This document shows, piece by piece, positions 1-7,848 of a DNA stretch of 64,000 nucleotides (the stretch's first letter is position 1; each line of letters opens with the position of its first letter). A program made the position numbers and the translations under genes. Under the pieces are notes generated by a model. That model made no database searches. It was given only the letters and a program-made list of their open reading frames with translations, and was not told the DNA's origin. The DNA comes from Caballeronia sp. INDeC2 (GTDB taxonomy: Bacteria; Pseudomonadota; Gammaproteobacteria; Burkholderiales; Burkholderiaceae): assembly GCF_023631325.1 (NCBI RefSeq), contig NZ_JALQDG010000047.1, positions 1-64,000 on the forward strand, written 5' to 3'.

Positions 1-251
1 GCTCCTGGATTCGGTTGGTTGGATGAGCACCAATCGTTGCGCTCGCAGCTACATATGCGAGGGCTGTGCCAGGCGAGGCTAGAAGATCCGTTCGGTTAAT
101 CTAACCTACTGATAAAGATGAAGAAATTCAGAGTCCAAGCGGACTTCGCCTCGATTCCGGAACAAAGATTCGAGGCAACGTGTCGGCTCTTGAAAAACAG
201 ATCGGGGAGGGTTGTTGGCATCGGACGAACATCGTCGCGATAGAGGCGCCT
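1..251. other. No supported gene at window edge
   Basis: Only short overlapping frames are present, none with a good ribosome site or a recognisable product. This is the downstream flank of the hydrolase gene transcribed leftward from 2155. Confidence 0.5.
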
Positions 252-309
252 TCGTCTTCGATACAGGACGCGCGCCAGCGAAAGCAGGCGCGTCCCGTAT
301 CGAAGACGA
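252..309. repeat. Long inverted repeat (22-bp arms, 14-nt loop)
   Basis: Arms 252-273 and 288-309 are reverse complements except for one A/C mismatch; the loop is 274-287. It lies 16 nt beyond the stop codon of the leftward hydrolase gene, so a transcript end or RNA-stabilising hairpin for that gene is the simplest reading. There is no T-run on the minus-strand exit side, so a classic intrinsic terminator is not shown. A repetitive extragenic palindrome is the alternative. Confidence 0.6.
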
Positions 310-325
310 CGTGATGAAGATCAGC

Positions 326-2155
326 TCAAAGCTGCTGAGAAACGCCGAGCGGCGCCATGGCTTCCACGACCGGCACGCTCTTGGGCTGCAGATCGTGAAT
401 GAACGTCTCCGAGAGCGCAATCACGCTGGCAAGCGCGCGCGTGTCATAGAGCGCGTGATCGACATCCCCGCATACGGCGGCCTTCACTCGCGTCGTTCGC
501 GAGAGCTTCTTGCCATGCCTGCCGAAGTGGGCGTTGAGTTGATCGAGGCCTTCGTCACCCGCGCCGTACACGAGCAGCGTGCGCACACCCTTGCGTTCGA
601 GCGCGTGAACGACACTGTGCGGGTCCGTGAGCGACTCGTTGCCGCCGCGGCTCTGAACCGCTTTCCTGCGCGTCACACCGAGCATCTGCGATTGCAGCCG
701 CGCCGCCGCATTCGATACGAAGGCCTTCACGATCGGCTTGAGCCCGCGTTGACCGCTCAGCACGAGCCACCATTTCTGCGGCTTCAGAATGGCCGGCCCG
801 AGACGCGCCATCGTGTTGCGCCGCTGGTTCCTGAGCTCTTGCAGAGTCAGCCGCTCGGGTATGTAGAAGCGCTGCAGATTCACGGCGATCACAGCCGCGA
901 TAGCCGGTTCGACGAGCGATGCCCGCAACGCGCTATACGCACCCGAACAGATGCCGAATGCGACGACGTTGTCGTAGCCCTTGCGCTTGAGCCATGCGCC
1001 CGCGGTCCCGACATCTTCGATCGTGCTTTCCGCATGGATCGATGCCGTCGTGTCCAGCGTTCCGTCCGGCGAACGCGCGGGACTATCGCCGATGCCGCGC
1101 GCATCGAATCGCAACGACGCGATACCGCGTTGCGCCATTTCCCGCGCGAGGCGCACGGACAGGCGGCTGTCGCCTTGATGCACGCTGCCCGCCGTGTTGG
1201 TGATGACGATGACGGGTCCGCCCGCGAGTCTGTCGCGCGGCTCGCACAAGATGCCGAAGAGTCCAGCCGCGCCGAAGATCACCGGGCGCTCGATGGCTTC
1301 CGGCGTTTCGATGATCGCATCGTCGCTCATGCTCGGCCGCGACGCCTTTCTCGTGCGGCCCGGCATATGATCGCTTTGCTCGTCTTCGATCACGCCGCGC
1401 GCGATCCATTGCGCGGTTCGCTTGAGCGTCTTTTCCGGCAAGGTCGAAGATGCAGTCTCCTGCATGAATTCGAAATAGTCGTCGAAGCTTTCCGTTTGTA
1501 CGTCGACGCCGCGATCTCGCAATGCGACGCAAAGCGACTGGCTCGCGCCGGTCCGTATATCGGCGACGAACACGCGCTTGGGCATCGCCGAATGACTCTT
1601 CATGGACCTGCCGAGATCGATCCCGCTCAACCGGCTGCGGAACGCTTCGCTATAAACCTGCCCGAGCACGTGAAAGGGCGAATCGATTTGCCTGGCTCGC
1701 ACGTCGAGGGGAAGATTCTCGACCCACGTCTTGCGCAAGGCCGTCAATTCGCGCAGGTAATGGCGTCCGTTCATCACGGGCGCGAGCAGTGCGAGCGAAT
1801 CCACCAGCGGATGATGCGATGCCAGCGCCGCCAACGTTGCGCCCAGCCGTAAGCCGCACAACGTGACCTTGGTCACGCCTGTCTCGTGCCGCAAACGTTC
1901 GACAGCCGCGCCGATATCCGCGACGAAGTCGTCGAGCCGATCGCTTTCGTGGTCGATGCCGACTGAGTCGCCCGTTGCGAGATAGTCGAAGCGCAGGACC
2001 GGAATATCCCGCCGGGAAAGCTCCTCGGCGAGATAGCGCATGGCCTTGTGCCCCCACGCTTCCTCATGTCCGAATGGATTGCACAGCACGACGCCGCGGC
2101 TTCCCTGACCGACATGAAGCCACCCGAAGCGGCCCCCGAAGACGATCGGCGTCAT
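326..2155 (-). CDS. Two-domain alpha/beta-hydrolase-fold protein
   Basis: 609 aa with two alpha/beta-hydrolase domains in tandem (about 1-265 and 285-590). The first carries the CNPFGHEE oxyanion-type stretch near residue 25 and a GLRLGA elbow at 101-106, where the usual nucleophile serine is Arg. The second has an FGICSGA elbow with Cys403 in the nucleophile position. These two elbows resemble the separate hydrolase-2 and hydrolase-1 proteins that accompany exosortase-A/EPS systems, so this looks like a natural fusion of both types; that assignment is inferred from motif memory. No exosortase is in the window. No signal peptide is seen. It starts at ATG 2155 and is monocistronic, followed by a strong inverted repeat. 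Substrate unknown. Confidence 0.8.
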   Translation of the reverse strand: MTPIVFGGRFGWLHVGQGSRGVVLCNPFGHEEAWGHKAMRYLAEELSRRDIPVLRFDYLATGDSVGIDHESDRLDDFVADIGAAVERLRHETGVTKVTLCGLRLGATLAALASHHPLVDSLALLAPVMNGRHYLRELTALRKTWVENLPLDVRARQIDSPFHVLGQVYSEAFRSRLSGIDLGRSMKSHSAMPKRVFVADIRTGASQSLCVALRDRGVDVQTESFDDYFEFMQETASSTLPEKTLKRTAQWIARGVIEDEQSDHMPGRTRKASRPSMSDDAIIETPEAIERPVIFGAAGLFGILCEPRDRLAGGPVIVITNTAGSVHQGDSRLSVRLAREMAQRGIASLRFDARGIGDSPARSPDGTLDTTASIHAESTIEDVGTAGAWLKRKGYDNVVAFGICSGAYSALRASLVEPAIAAVIAVNLQRFYIPERLTLQELRNQRRNTMARLGPAILKPQKWWLVLSGQRGLKPIVKAFVSNAAARLQSQMLGVTRRKAVQSRGGNESLTDPHSVVHALERKGVRTLLVYGAGDEGLDQLNAHFGRHGKKLSRTTRVKAAVCGDVDHALYDTRALASVIALSETFIHDLQPKSVPVVEAMAPLGVSQQL

Positions 2156-2635
2156 GCGTCGCCTCCCCTTCCGAAATTACCGACGCATATACGCACGCTT
2201 CGGTAAAACGCGACGCTGACAACGTTGCGCATCCCTGGGCCGCTGAATTTTCTAATAAGGTCGCGCATTTTCTTGAGCTTCTCATTGCACGTTTTGCTGG
2301 ATTTAACATCTTTTCGATTCTTCAGTTCGGTGCGGTGGCCAACAAATGAGGATGTGGGTAAACCTTTAGTCGGTGCAAGCGCGTCAAGGCGAGGTCCGGG
2401 TCTCGCTGCTCTTGCGAAGCAATTCACGGCGCTCGATCAGAGATTTGTGCTCCCTTCATCGATAAAGATAAGGATCCCTACCTTCTTCCGGCAAGCGCAT
2501 GAAGCGGTTCACGAGGAACTTCCACATCACCACGTTTCGGTAAAAGCGCCCGCATTGACTATTCAGTGTCATCGTCTAGATTCTTCGTCGTAGCCACGGT
2601 CATCATTCCAATTCGATTTGAAACAGGACAGGATC
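2156..2635. other. Intergenic region, divergent promoters
   Basis: 480 bp between the leftward hydrolase gene and the rightward M4 protease gene. Short frames here lack ribosome sites and family resemblance. Presumed to hold the divergent promoters of both genes; no clear sigma-70 pair or operator was picked out. Confidence 0.45.
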
Positions 2636-3709
2636 ATGTGCAATCACCTGAAGGCGGGCCGCCCTCACTCGATCTACTGCATTCTCCCGCCGCATATGCT
2701 CGAGAACATCGCAAAGCATGCTGATGCGAAAGAGCGTGAGATTGCGATCGATACTTTGTCGAAGGATCACACGATGCGGCATTTCCGTGCCGTGCAGTCG
2801 GCGTTGGCTCCACGCCGCGCAGCGCCGATGCCCACCGTTGCAACGCCTTGTGCAAACAGGACGATCTACACGGCCAATCACACCGAAACGCTGCCGGGCA
2901 CGGTAATTCGCGTTGAAGGCGGCAAGCCCGTGAAAGACGATGCAGTCGACGAAGCCTATGACGGACTCGGTGCGACCTTCGAATTTTATTTCGAAGTGTT
3001 CCATCGCAATTCGATCGACGACGCGGGATTGCCGCTCGCAGGCACCGTCCATTTCGGAACCGACTACGACAACGCATTCTGGAATTCGCAGCAGATGGTC
3101 TTCGGCGATGGCGACGGAGAGTTGTTCAATCGCTTCACCATCGCGCTGGACGTCATCGGTCATGAGTTGACGCATGGTGTGACGGAGCACACGGCCAGCT
3201 TGAACTATATGGCGCAGGCGGGGGCATTGAACGAGTCGGTGTCGGATGTGTTCGGTTCGCTCATCAAGCAATTCGCGCACAAACAGACGGCCGACAAGGC
3301 GGACTGGCTCATCGGAAAGGGATTGCTTGCCAAGGGTGTGAAGGGCGTCGCGCTGCGTTCGCTGAAAGATCCCGGCACCGCCTATGACGATCCCAGGCTC
3401 GGCGCAGATCCGCAACCGGGCCACATGAGCCAGTACGTTCGCACGACGCAGGACAACGGCGGCGTGCATATAAATTCGGGCATTCCAAACAAGGCGTTTT
3501 GTGTGACCGCGCTGGAAATCGGCGGGCATGCGTGGGAAAAGGCGGGGCGCATCTGGTACGAGACGCTGACCGACTCGCAACTCAAACCGACGGCGACGTT
3601 CAAGACGTTCGCGAAGCTGACGCTTTCGACCGCGCGCAAGCTATATGGCGCGAGCAGCGCGGAGGCGTCGGCGGTCGAGAAAGGATGGACCGAAGTCGGT
3701 GTATTGTGA
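2636..3709 (+). CDS. Protealysin-like M4 metallopeptidase
   Basis: 357 aa, a thermolysin-family (M4) zinc endopeptidase. Zinc ligands sit in HELTH (residues 176-180) and the glutamate of ALNESVSD (E200); the catalytic histidine is H278 in GGVHINSG, followed by the family's NKAF stretch. The N-terminus, starting MCNHL with an ILPPHML motif near residue 20, matches the short propeptide of protealysin-type enzymes and not the long FTP/PepSY prosequence of secreted thermolysins. No signal peptide is seen, as is usual for protealysins. ATG 2636 is chosen over the TTG at 2618 because AGGACAGGA lies just before it. The downstream gene overlaps its stop codon and encodes the cognate inhibitor, so the two form an operon. 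Confidence 0.93.
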   Translation: MCNHLKAGRPHSIYCILPPHMLENIAKHADAKEREIAIDTLSKDHTMRHFRAVQSALAPRRAAPMPTVATPCANRTIYTANHTETLPGTVIRVEGGKPVKDDAVDEAYDGLGATFEFYFEVFHRNSIDDAGLPLAGTVHFGTDYDNAFWNSQQMVFGDGDGELFNRFTIALDVIGHELTHGVTEHTASLNYMAQAGALNESVSDVFGSLIKQFAHKQTADKADWLIGKGLLAKGVKGVALRSLKDPGTAYDDPRLGADPQPGHMSQYVRTTQDNGGVHINSGIPNKAFCVTALEIGGHAWEKAGRIWYETLTDSQLKPTATFKTFAKLTLSTARKLYGASSAEASAVEKGWTEVGVL

Positions 3710-4089
3710 CGTGCTTGAGACTCTTTCTTGGCGCGGTGCTGCTTTGCACGGGCTGCGCTTTGCATCAATCGTCACGGGGGCCTTCAATGCATGCCGAGTT
3801 GACGACCGACGGCGGACTCGCCGCCTTTCCGGGCCTTGCGCGGCCCGTCGTTCTCGACGAAGACGATCTGTCGCCGGAAGAAGGCACGGAATTCGCGCGC
3901 CTCGTCGCCGCGGCGCGTGATGAAGCCGGCGCGCCGGCCCCGCGCGCCACGAAGCCGGTCCCGGACGGCCGCACATATCGAATCGACATAAACGGCGACG
4001 ATGCACTGCGCCTCAAAGCCGCGGATCCGTCCATTCCTCCCGCCTTTGCTGCCTTGATGGATTTCGTGAAGCGGCATGGGCATCGGTGA
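3706..4089 (+). CDS. Emfourin-type protealysin inhibitor, possible lipoprotein leader
   Basis: The C-terminal 100 aa (from Met at 3787) look like emfourin, the small inhibitor co-encoded with protealysin-like M4 proteases: an opening beta strand, a PEEGTEFARLVAAAR helix, then a strand-rich end with DGRTYRIDI and a PPAFAALMDFVKR tail. Two starts are possible. GTG 3706 overlaps the protease TGA as GTGA and would give 127 aa with a hydrophobic leader LFLGAVLLCTGC ending in a lipobox-like cysteine. ATG 3787, preceded by GGGGG, would give a cytoplasmic 100-aa protein as in Serratia. The longer start is listed because the leader reads like a genuine lipoprotein signal, but this is not settled. The role inferred is to hold the protease inactive. 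Confidence 0.72.
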   Translation: MTCLRLFLGAVLLCTGCALHQSSRGPSMHAELTTDGGLAAFPGLARPVVLDEDDLSPEEGTEFARLVAAARDEAGAPAPRATKPVPDGRTYRIDINGDDALRLKAADPSIPPAFAALMDFVKRHGHR

Positions 4090-4123
4090 TTGGCTAACGC
4101 ATAGCTAATTCAGCATCTCTACG

Positions 4124-4148
4124 ATGCACAGTCATTCCGGCTGTGCAT
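4124..4148. repeat. Inverted repeat after the protease/inhibitor operon
   Basis: Perfect 8-bp arms (4124-4131 ATGCACAG, 4141-4148 CTGTGCAT) with a 9-nt loop, 34 bp after the emfourin stop. A pyrimidine-rich stretch follows about 12 nt later. Possible weak terminator. Confidence 0.4.
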
Positions 4149-4296
4149 GTGCATACGGCCGGTTTCTTTATCCGGAGCCGACCATGCAGCTTCTCGACTG
4201 TGAAGCGACATCACGAGATAAGCGCTATGCGAAGAGACGCATGTTTCGCGAAGCGTCGTCGACGGAGATGGCTTACATCGCAACGGGCGAGCGACG

Positions 4297-4527
4297 TTGC
4301 TCGATGTCGTGCTGGACACGCGAGAAAAGCTCTATAGCGTCCAAGTGCTTGCCGACGGCGATGGACTCGACATCTTCGTGCTGAGCCCCCACGCGATCAC
4401 AGATGCGACATCACCGGTGGAGTTGCATGCATGTCTCGCTTATGTATGCGGTTGCATCGTGCGCGGCGCGGCGTTGCGCCTGCATTGGAGGCGCAACTGT
4501 TTCCGAGTCCGGTCGATGCAGCCGTGA
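4297..4527 (+). CDS. Small hypothetical protein, possibly decayed
   Basis: 76 aa from TTG 4297; the frame is open upstream to 4222, so a lost or shifted true start is possible. Codon third positions are GC-rich as in real genes here. The readable core includes TREKLYSVQVLADGD and a Cys-containing CLAYVCGCIVRGAAL segment. No family recognised. Its TGA overlaps a GTG of the next frame as GTGA, which hints at a real two-gene arrangement. It lies in a tract that also contains a decayed response-regulator gene, so it may itself be a remnant. Confidence 0.3.
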   Translation: MLDVVLDTREKLYSVQVLADGDGLDIFVLSPHAITDATSPVELHACLAYVCGCIVRGAALRLHWRRNCFRVRSMQP

Positions 4528-4730
4528 GTCAAAACCTCGCCTGGCTCCCGGCAGATCGCACGCGCCATCCCGCACGGGCGCTTGCGAAACTCGGCATCGG
4601 CACGCAGCGCGAACTGGTTGCGCTAACAGCCTTGTTCGGACGACTGCGAATGAATGTTGTCCGGTTTCGTGAGGACAGACAGACGTTCGACACGACTCTA
4701 AACTGCGCTCGCCCGAATGAAACTTGCTGA
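4524..4730 (+). CDS. Small hypothetical protein
   Basis: 68 aa from GTG 4524, overlapping the previous frame's stop by four bases. The middle portion (RALAKLGIGTQRELVALTALF) could form one helix; no family recognised. Without comparative data it could equally be chance or a remnant. Confidence 0.2.
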   Translation: MSQNLAWLPADRTRHPARALAKLGIGTQRELVALTALFGRLRMNVVRFREDRQTFDTTLNCARPNETC

Positions 4731-4858
4731 TCGGGCCAGCCGGGACGAAGCGCCGGTACACCGCTCATATAGATTCGTTATCCGTATTAAAGGAGGCGAC
4801 GGTGTGCCTGAATATTCAACTAACTGCGACGAACAAGTGCCACGAGCGAAGGAACATC

Positions 4859-5202
4859 ATGCGCGTGTCACTGGTTGAAAACGACCTGCAAATGGGGCAG
4901 GCGTGGTGCTGCGCTGTCAGGCGGGTTATGCGACTTCGTGCATCGGCGACGAAGGACTGAGCGTCGATCCCGACCGTCGCACGCGTTGGCGCGACGGTGT
5001 TTCGTCGCCGTTATCCGCGGGGAAATTCGCATTGATGCATGCACTCGACGTGCTCATTCACTCGATGCGCAAGCGTTTCGGGCGCATTGATCCGCAAAGT
5101 GCGTGGCATCGGTTGGACGCTGTCGCAATGGGTCAGGTGCGCGGTAGCCGATCGCGCAGCGCAGCCGGCATGAGTAATTCTAAGCTAACTCTGCATTACT
5201 AA
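4859..5202 (+). pseudogene. Decayed OmpR-family response regulator
   Basis: ATG 4859 (preceded by AAGGA) opens with MRVSLVENDLQMGQA, the first strand and helix of a receiver domain. The match then continues one frame over as LRCQAGYATSCIGDEG (from about 4905). Directly after comes LSVDPDRRTRWRDG and PLSAGKFALMHAL, which are wing and helix pieces of an OmpR-type DNA-binding domain, then DVLIHSMRKRFG, a recognition-helix-like piece, and QVRG. Most of the receiver, including the phospho-acceptor region, and part of the effector domain are missing. This pattern of one frameshift plus at least two internal deletions is best explained as a relic. No histidine kinase lies nearby. Confidence 0.6.
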
Positions 5203-5252
5203 GATGTGCTTGTAGTTTGCTGAATCCCAATCATCCATTCAAGGAGAATCTT

Positions 5253-5579
5253 ATGAAGCCCGCCAAAATTCTGATGGCCCTGGTTTGTGTTTTTGCCGCT
5301 GGCGCTGCTAGCGCGAAGGAAACAAAAGTCAATCCCGCAAAAATGACGTGCGCAGATTTCGTGCAGGTCGACGAGGCATATCAGCCCGCGCTCGTTTACT
5401 ACGTCGCGGGCGTCGACAAACTAGGCATCAAGGAAACGGAGACCACGGTGATCGATACGGCTCAGCCCGTCGGTGCGACTGTGGCGGAAGCGTGCAAGCT
5501 CGATCCGAAGGCGAAGTTTGCGACGAAAGTCCGTTCGATGGTCAAGGCCAATCAGATCGCGCTCTTCGATCATCATTGA
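5253..5579 (+). CDS. HdeA-like periplasmic acid-stress protein
   Basis: 108 aa with a signal peptide (residues 1-21, ending AASA) and a short helical mature part containing two cysteines (C33 in MTCADF, C81 in AEAC), the disulfide pair typical of HdeA/HdeB-type periplasmic chaperones. The MTCADFVQVDE opening is characteristic of the family in beta-proteobacteria. ATG 5253 is fixed by AAGGAG at 5241-5246. Monocistronic; a small hairpin lies 60 bp beyond the stop. The inferred role is to protect periplasmic proteins at low pH; whether this paralog really confers acid tolerance is not known. Confidence 0.85.
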   Translation: MKPAKILMALVCVFAAGAASAKETKVNPAKMTCADFVQVDEAYQPALVYYVAGVDKLGIKETETTVIDTAQPVGATVAEACKLDPKAKFATKVRSMVKANQIALFDHH

Positions 5580-5639
5580 ACGCGTGCCTTGATTTGGAAC
5601 GATCGATTTAAACGGATCTTCTCTCGCACATGATCTAAC

Positions 5640-5659
5640 CGGCCTCCAGAATGAGGCCG
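5640..5659 (+). terminator. Small hairpin, candidate terminator
   Basis: Arms CGGCCTC (5640-5646) and GAGGCCG (5653-5659) with a 6-nt loop, downstream of the HdeA-like gene. No U-tract follows, so termination is only possible, not shown. Confidence 0.4.
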
Positions 5660-5745
5660 TCAATCATCAGTCAAATGCGTGTGCAGTTTTGTCATACATG
5701 GCAGATGTTTTTCTGTTCGCATTTTCTTGGGGCACGGTATGATAG

Positions 5746-5772
5746 ATCGACATTACAAAATGTAATGTCGAT
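5746..5772. promoter_or_regulatory. Perfect 12-bp palindrome, candidate operator
   Basis: ATCGACATTACA and TGTAATGTCGAT (5746-5757, 5761-5772) separated by AAA. It sits directly downstream of a possible -10 box TATGAT (5738-5743) and about 105 bp before the cupin gene. The AT-rich core and perfect symmetry suggest a dimeric repressor site covering the transcription start. The cognate regulator is not identified. Confidence 0.6.
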
Positions 5773-5877
5773 GATGAACGAATTTCTTCTGAGCTTGTCT
5801 GCATTCATATCGCCGAACACGCAGGCACCGACACTTTCCGACGGAGCCGGACCAAAGCAGCACGCAAAGGAGCCTTC

Positions 5878-6318
5878 ATGACAAGTCCCGTTTTCGAGTC
5901 CGTGCGTCTGGACGACGTGTTGCTCGAATCAGATCCGATCGACCCGGCCTGGATCCTCGAAGGAAATCCCGTTGCCCGTAGTGGTCGATGGTCGCAAAGT
6001 CGCGACACCACGACGTCGTCCTGGGTCTGGGATTGCACCGCGGGTCGTTTCAACTGGTACTTCGAAGAAGACGAGACGATCTACGTGATCGAAGGCGCAG
6101 TTATCATCACCGCCGAAGGCCATGAACCGCAAACGCTGCGGGCGGGACACGCTGCCCTGTTCTACGCAGGAACGCGTTCCGAGTGGCATGTTCCCAGGTA
6201 CGTGCGCAAGCATGCGATCCTGCGTCCGCATATAACAAAACCGGTATTGCTCGCCCTCAAGGTGAGCCGCAAGCTTCAAAGCAAGCCGAGCGGCTATCTT
6301 CCCCGTACGTCGCTCTGA
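5878..6318 (+). CDS. Cupin-domain protein
   Basis: 146 aa single-domain cupin of the Cupin_3/(S)-ureidoglycine aminohydrolase-like kind. The first half has the SGRWSQSRDTTTSSWVWDCT strand set; the central part has WYFEEDETIYVIEGAV (cupin motif 1 with acidic ligands in place of the usual HxH) and the second motif AGHAALFYAGTRSEWHV with a histidine. A clear AAAGGAG precedes ATG 5878. It stands alone behind a strong palindrome and is convergent with the next gene. The biochemical role cannot be told; many such proteins are small-molecule binding or act in sugar or acid metabolism. Confidence 0.8.
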   Translation: MTSPVFESVRLDDVLLESDPIDPAWILEGNPVARSGRWSQSRDTTTSSWVWDCTAGRFNWYFEEDETIYVIEGAVIITAEGHEPQTLRAGHAALFYAGTRSEWHVPRYVRKHAILRPHITKPVLLALKVSRKLQSKPSGYLPRTSL

Positions 6319-6330
6319 ATCACAAAGCGT

Positions 6331-6699
6331 TCACGAGGCAGGCGGAATGCGGCGCCATGTAACGATGACCGTGAGGAAGAAGGCGACGTAGGCGAGCGTA
6401 AAGACCCAGACCGGCAAGTCGAAGTACAGGCAGGCGCCCACCCAACGCTGCACGAAGCCTTGCGCGCCCGGCGCTCCGGTGCGCAAGCGATCTTCCATGA
6501 CCGTGAGCGGGCAGGGAAGGCCAACGACGGCCAACGCCGCGACGATACTAATGGCAACGATGTGCGCTCTCCGAAACGTGCGGTTTCGCGCAAAGTTGAA
6601 TCGGAATGCGGCGCCGACCCAGATTGCGATCAAGCCGCCGACGATAAAGAGCACGATCAGCGCATGCAGCACGAGAACCGCGTTGGCAATCCAGATCAT
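6331..6699 (-). CDS. DUF2784 family membrane protein
   Basis: 122 aa with three to four predicted membrane helices (about 4-28, 45-62, 85-112). The family's conserved pieces are visible: a short N-terminal helix, CPLTVMEDRLR, and RWVGACLYFDLPVWVFTLAYVAF. Function of DUF2784 is unknown. It is convergent with the cupin gene, 12 bp apart. Confidence 0.85.
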   Translation of the reverse strand: MIWIANAVLVLHALIVLFIVGGLIAIWVGAAFRFNFARNRTFRRAHIVAISIVAALAVVGLPCPLTVMEDRLRTGAPGAQGFVQRWVGACLYFDLPVWVFTLAYVAFFLTVIVTWRRIPPAS

Positions 6700-7327
6700 T
6701 TCAAATCGTTCCGGCTGAGAGCGTTCCGCTTGTCAGGCCTCGATACAGGCAGCTATTTTCTCGCGCGTGCCGGTCTGCTCAATGGTTATCGATGCACGAT
6801 TCATTGAGAGGACCAGGACAATGGGGCGAGCTTCCGAAGCTCGCCGTCTCTAACCGGCTCTGTGAGCTGAGTCGTGATCCTCGCACGCGGCCGCGTTCCT
6901 CGCCGAATACGCACCGGACAAGCGGCACGGCCTCTATACAAGCATTGTGCCCGCGCACGACGCCGGGCTTGCTGTTCGGCTCGGGTCTCGTCGCCTGATG
7001 CATGCCGCGCTGACGAGCGAGCAATTGCAGTCCTTTGACTGGCCGCGCCGTTTGGTCGCTATCAGATAGCGTGCAACGCAATTCGATGCTCATAGGTGCG
7101 TCGATTTTTTTCGCCGTGTTGACGGTGCCGTTATTGCGCTGCTCACGATGAACGACGGCACGCTGCCGTTCCTTCTGTCAGAAATCCTTCCGACGCGCGT
7201 ACGCTATAGCGACTTCGCAGTCTGTTTAAATTTGCGGCAATGCGCTCTCTGGTGGCACGGCTCCGCTTCGCACGTGCCGCTGGCAGATGAATAGAAATGC
7301 TATCGATTCGTAACAGATGGTTCGACC

Positions 7328-7350
7328 GAGATAGCTTCACAAGCTATCTC
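7328..7350. repeat. Perfect 10-bp inverted repeat
   Basis: GAGATAGCTT (7328-7337), spacer CAC, AAGCTATCTC (7341-7350), in the AT-rich leader about 500 bp upstream of the first GlxA-type gene. Possible operator or RNA hairpin. Confidence 0.5.
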
Positions 7351-7753
7351 AAGCTTATTGGGACGTTCCCGGATACGGCGAACACGATAAAGCGCCCTCT
7401 TTCATTTTCTTCTTCCAAGCGGCTATCTCGCATCGACATGAAAACATTGCGGCCTTGACATGCCACAACGTGGGTGGAACTTGCTTTTCACATCCGAGCC
7501 AACCGCAAACGATTGCGCGCAACATCCGTTCGGCTACCTATGAGCTTTCAATCGTCGATAAGGGAATCGTTCATATCGAATCCAAATTACTTAAAGGCGA
7601 GAGAAATATATTCTTCGGTGTAGATCGTGCGCCGCATTATACGAACGTCCGTCTGTATTCATCCGCCGATTGAATGAAGAAGGTTTTTCATACTGTGCAT
7701 ATTTTGACTAAGCTCTCGACGCAATTTTTTCTCGGCTGTAACCTGCACGCATT

Positions 7754-7777
7754 ACAAGTTCAACAAGATACAAGTTC
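7754..7777. promoter_or_regulatory. Direct repeat ACAAGTTC x2, possible regulator half-sites
   Basis: ACAAGTTC at 7754-7761 and again at 7770-7777 (16-bp period), 72 bp before the regulator's ATG. Tandem half-sites are the usual form of AraC-type operators, so autoregulation is possible. The same octamer was not seen upstream of the paralog at 30187. Confidence 0.3.
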
Positions 7778-7848
7778 CACGACACCCAGCAGTCGATACG
7801 CTCGTTCCATACGAAGAACACCAACGCAACGACCCTGGAGGCTGCGCG

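Larger units (their letters stand above)
6700..7848. other. Long intergenic region, partly AT-rich
   Basis: About 1.15 kb with no supported gene. The right half (about 7140-7840) is visibly more AT-rich than the surroundings. Short frames at 6779-7093, 7455-7673 and 7674-7865 lack convincing starts or family features. It contains an inverted repeat at 7328-7350 and a direct repeat at 7754-7777, and must hold the promoter of the GlxA-type regulator. A long AT-rich leader next to an EPS cluster could be an H-NS-like silencer target; that is inference. Confidence 0.5.

Noticed and set aside
212..1852. 546-aa rightward open frame opposite the alpha/beta hydrolase gene
   Set aside because: It is an antisense shadow produced by high-GC codon bias; Arg/His-rich with no family features, while the opposite strand encodes a recognisable protein.
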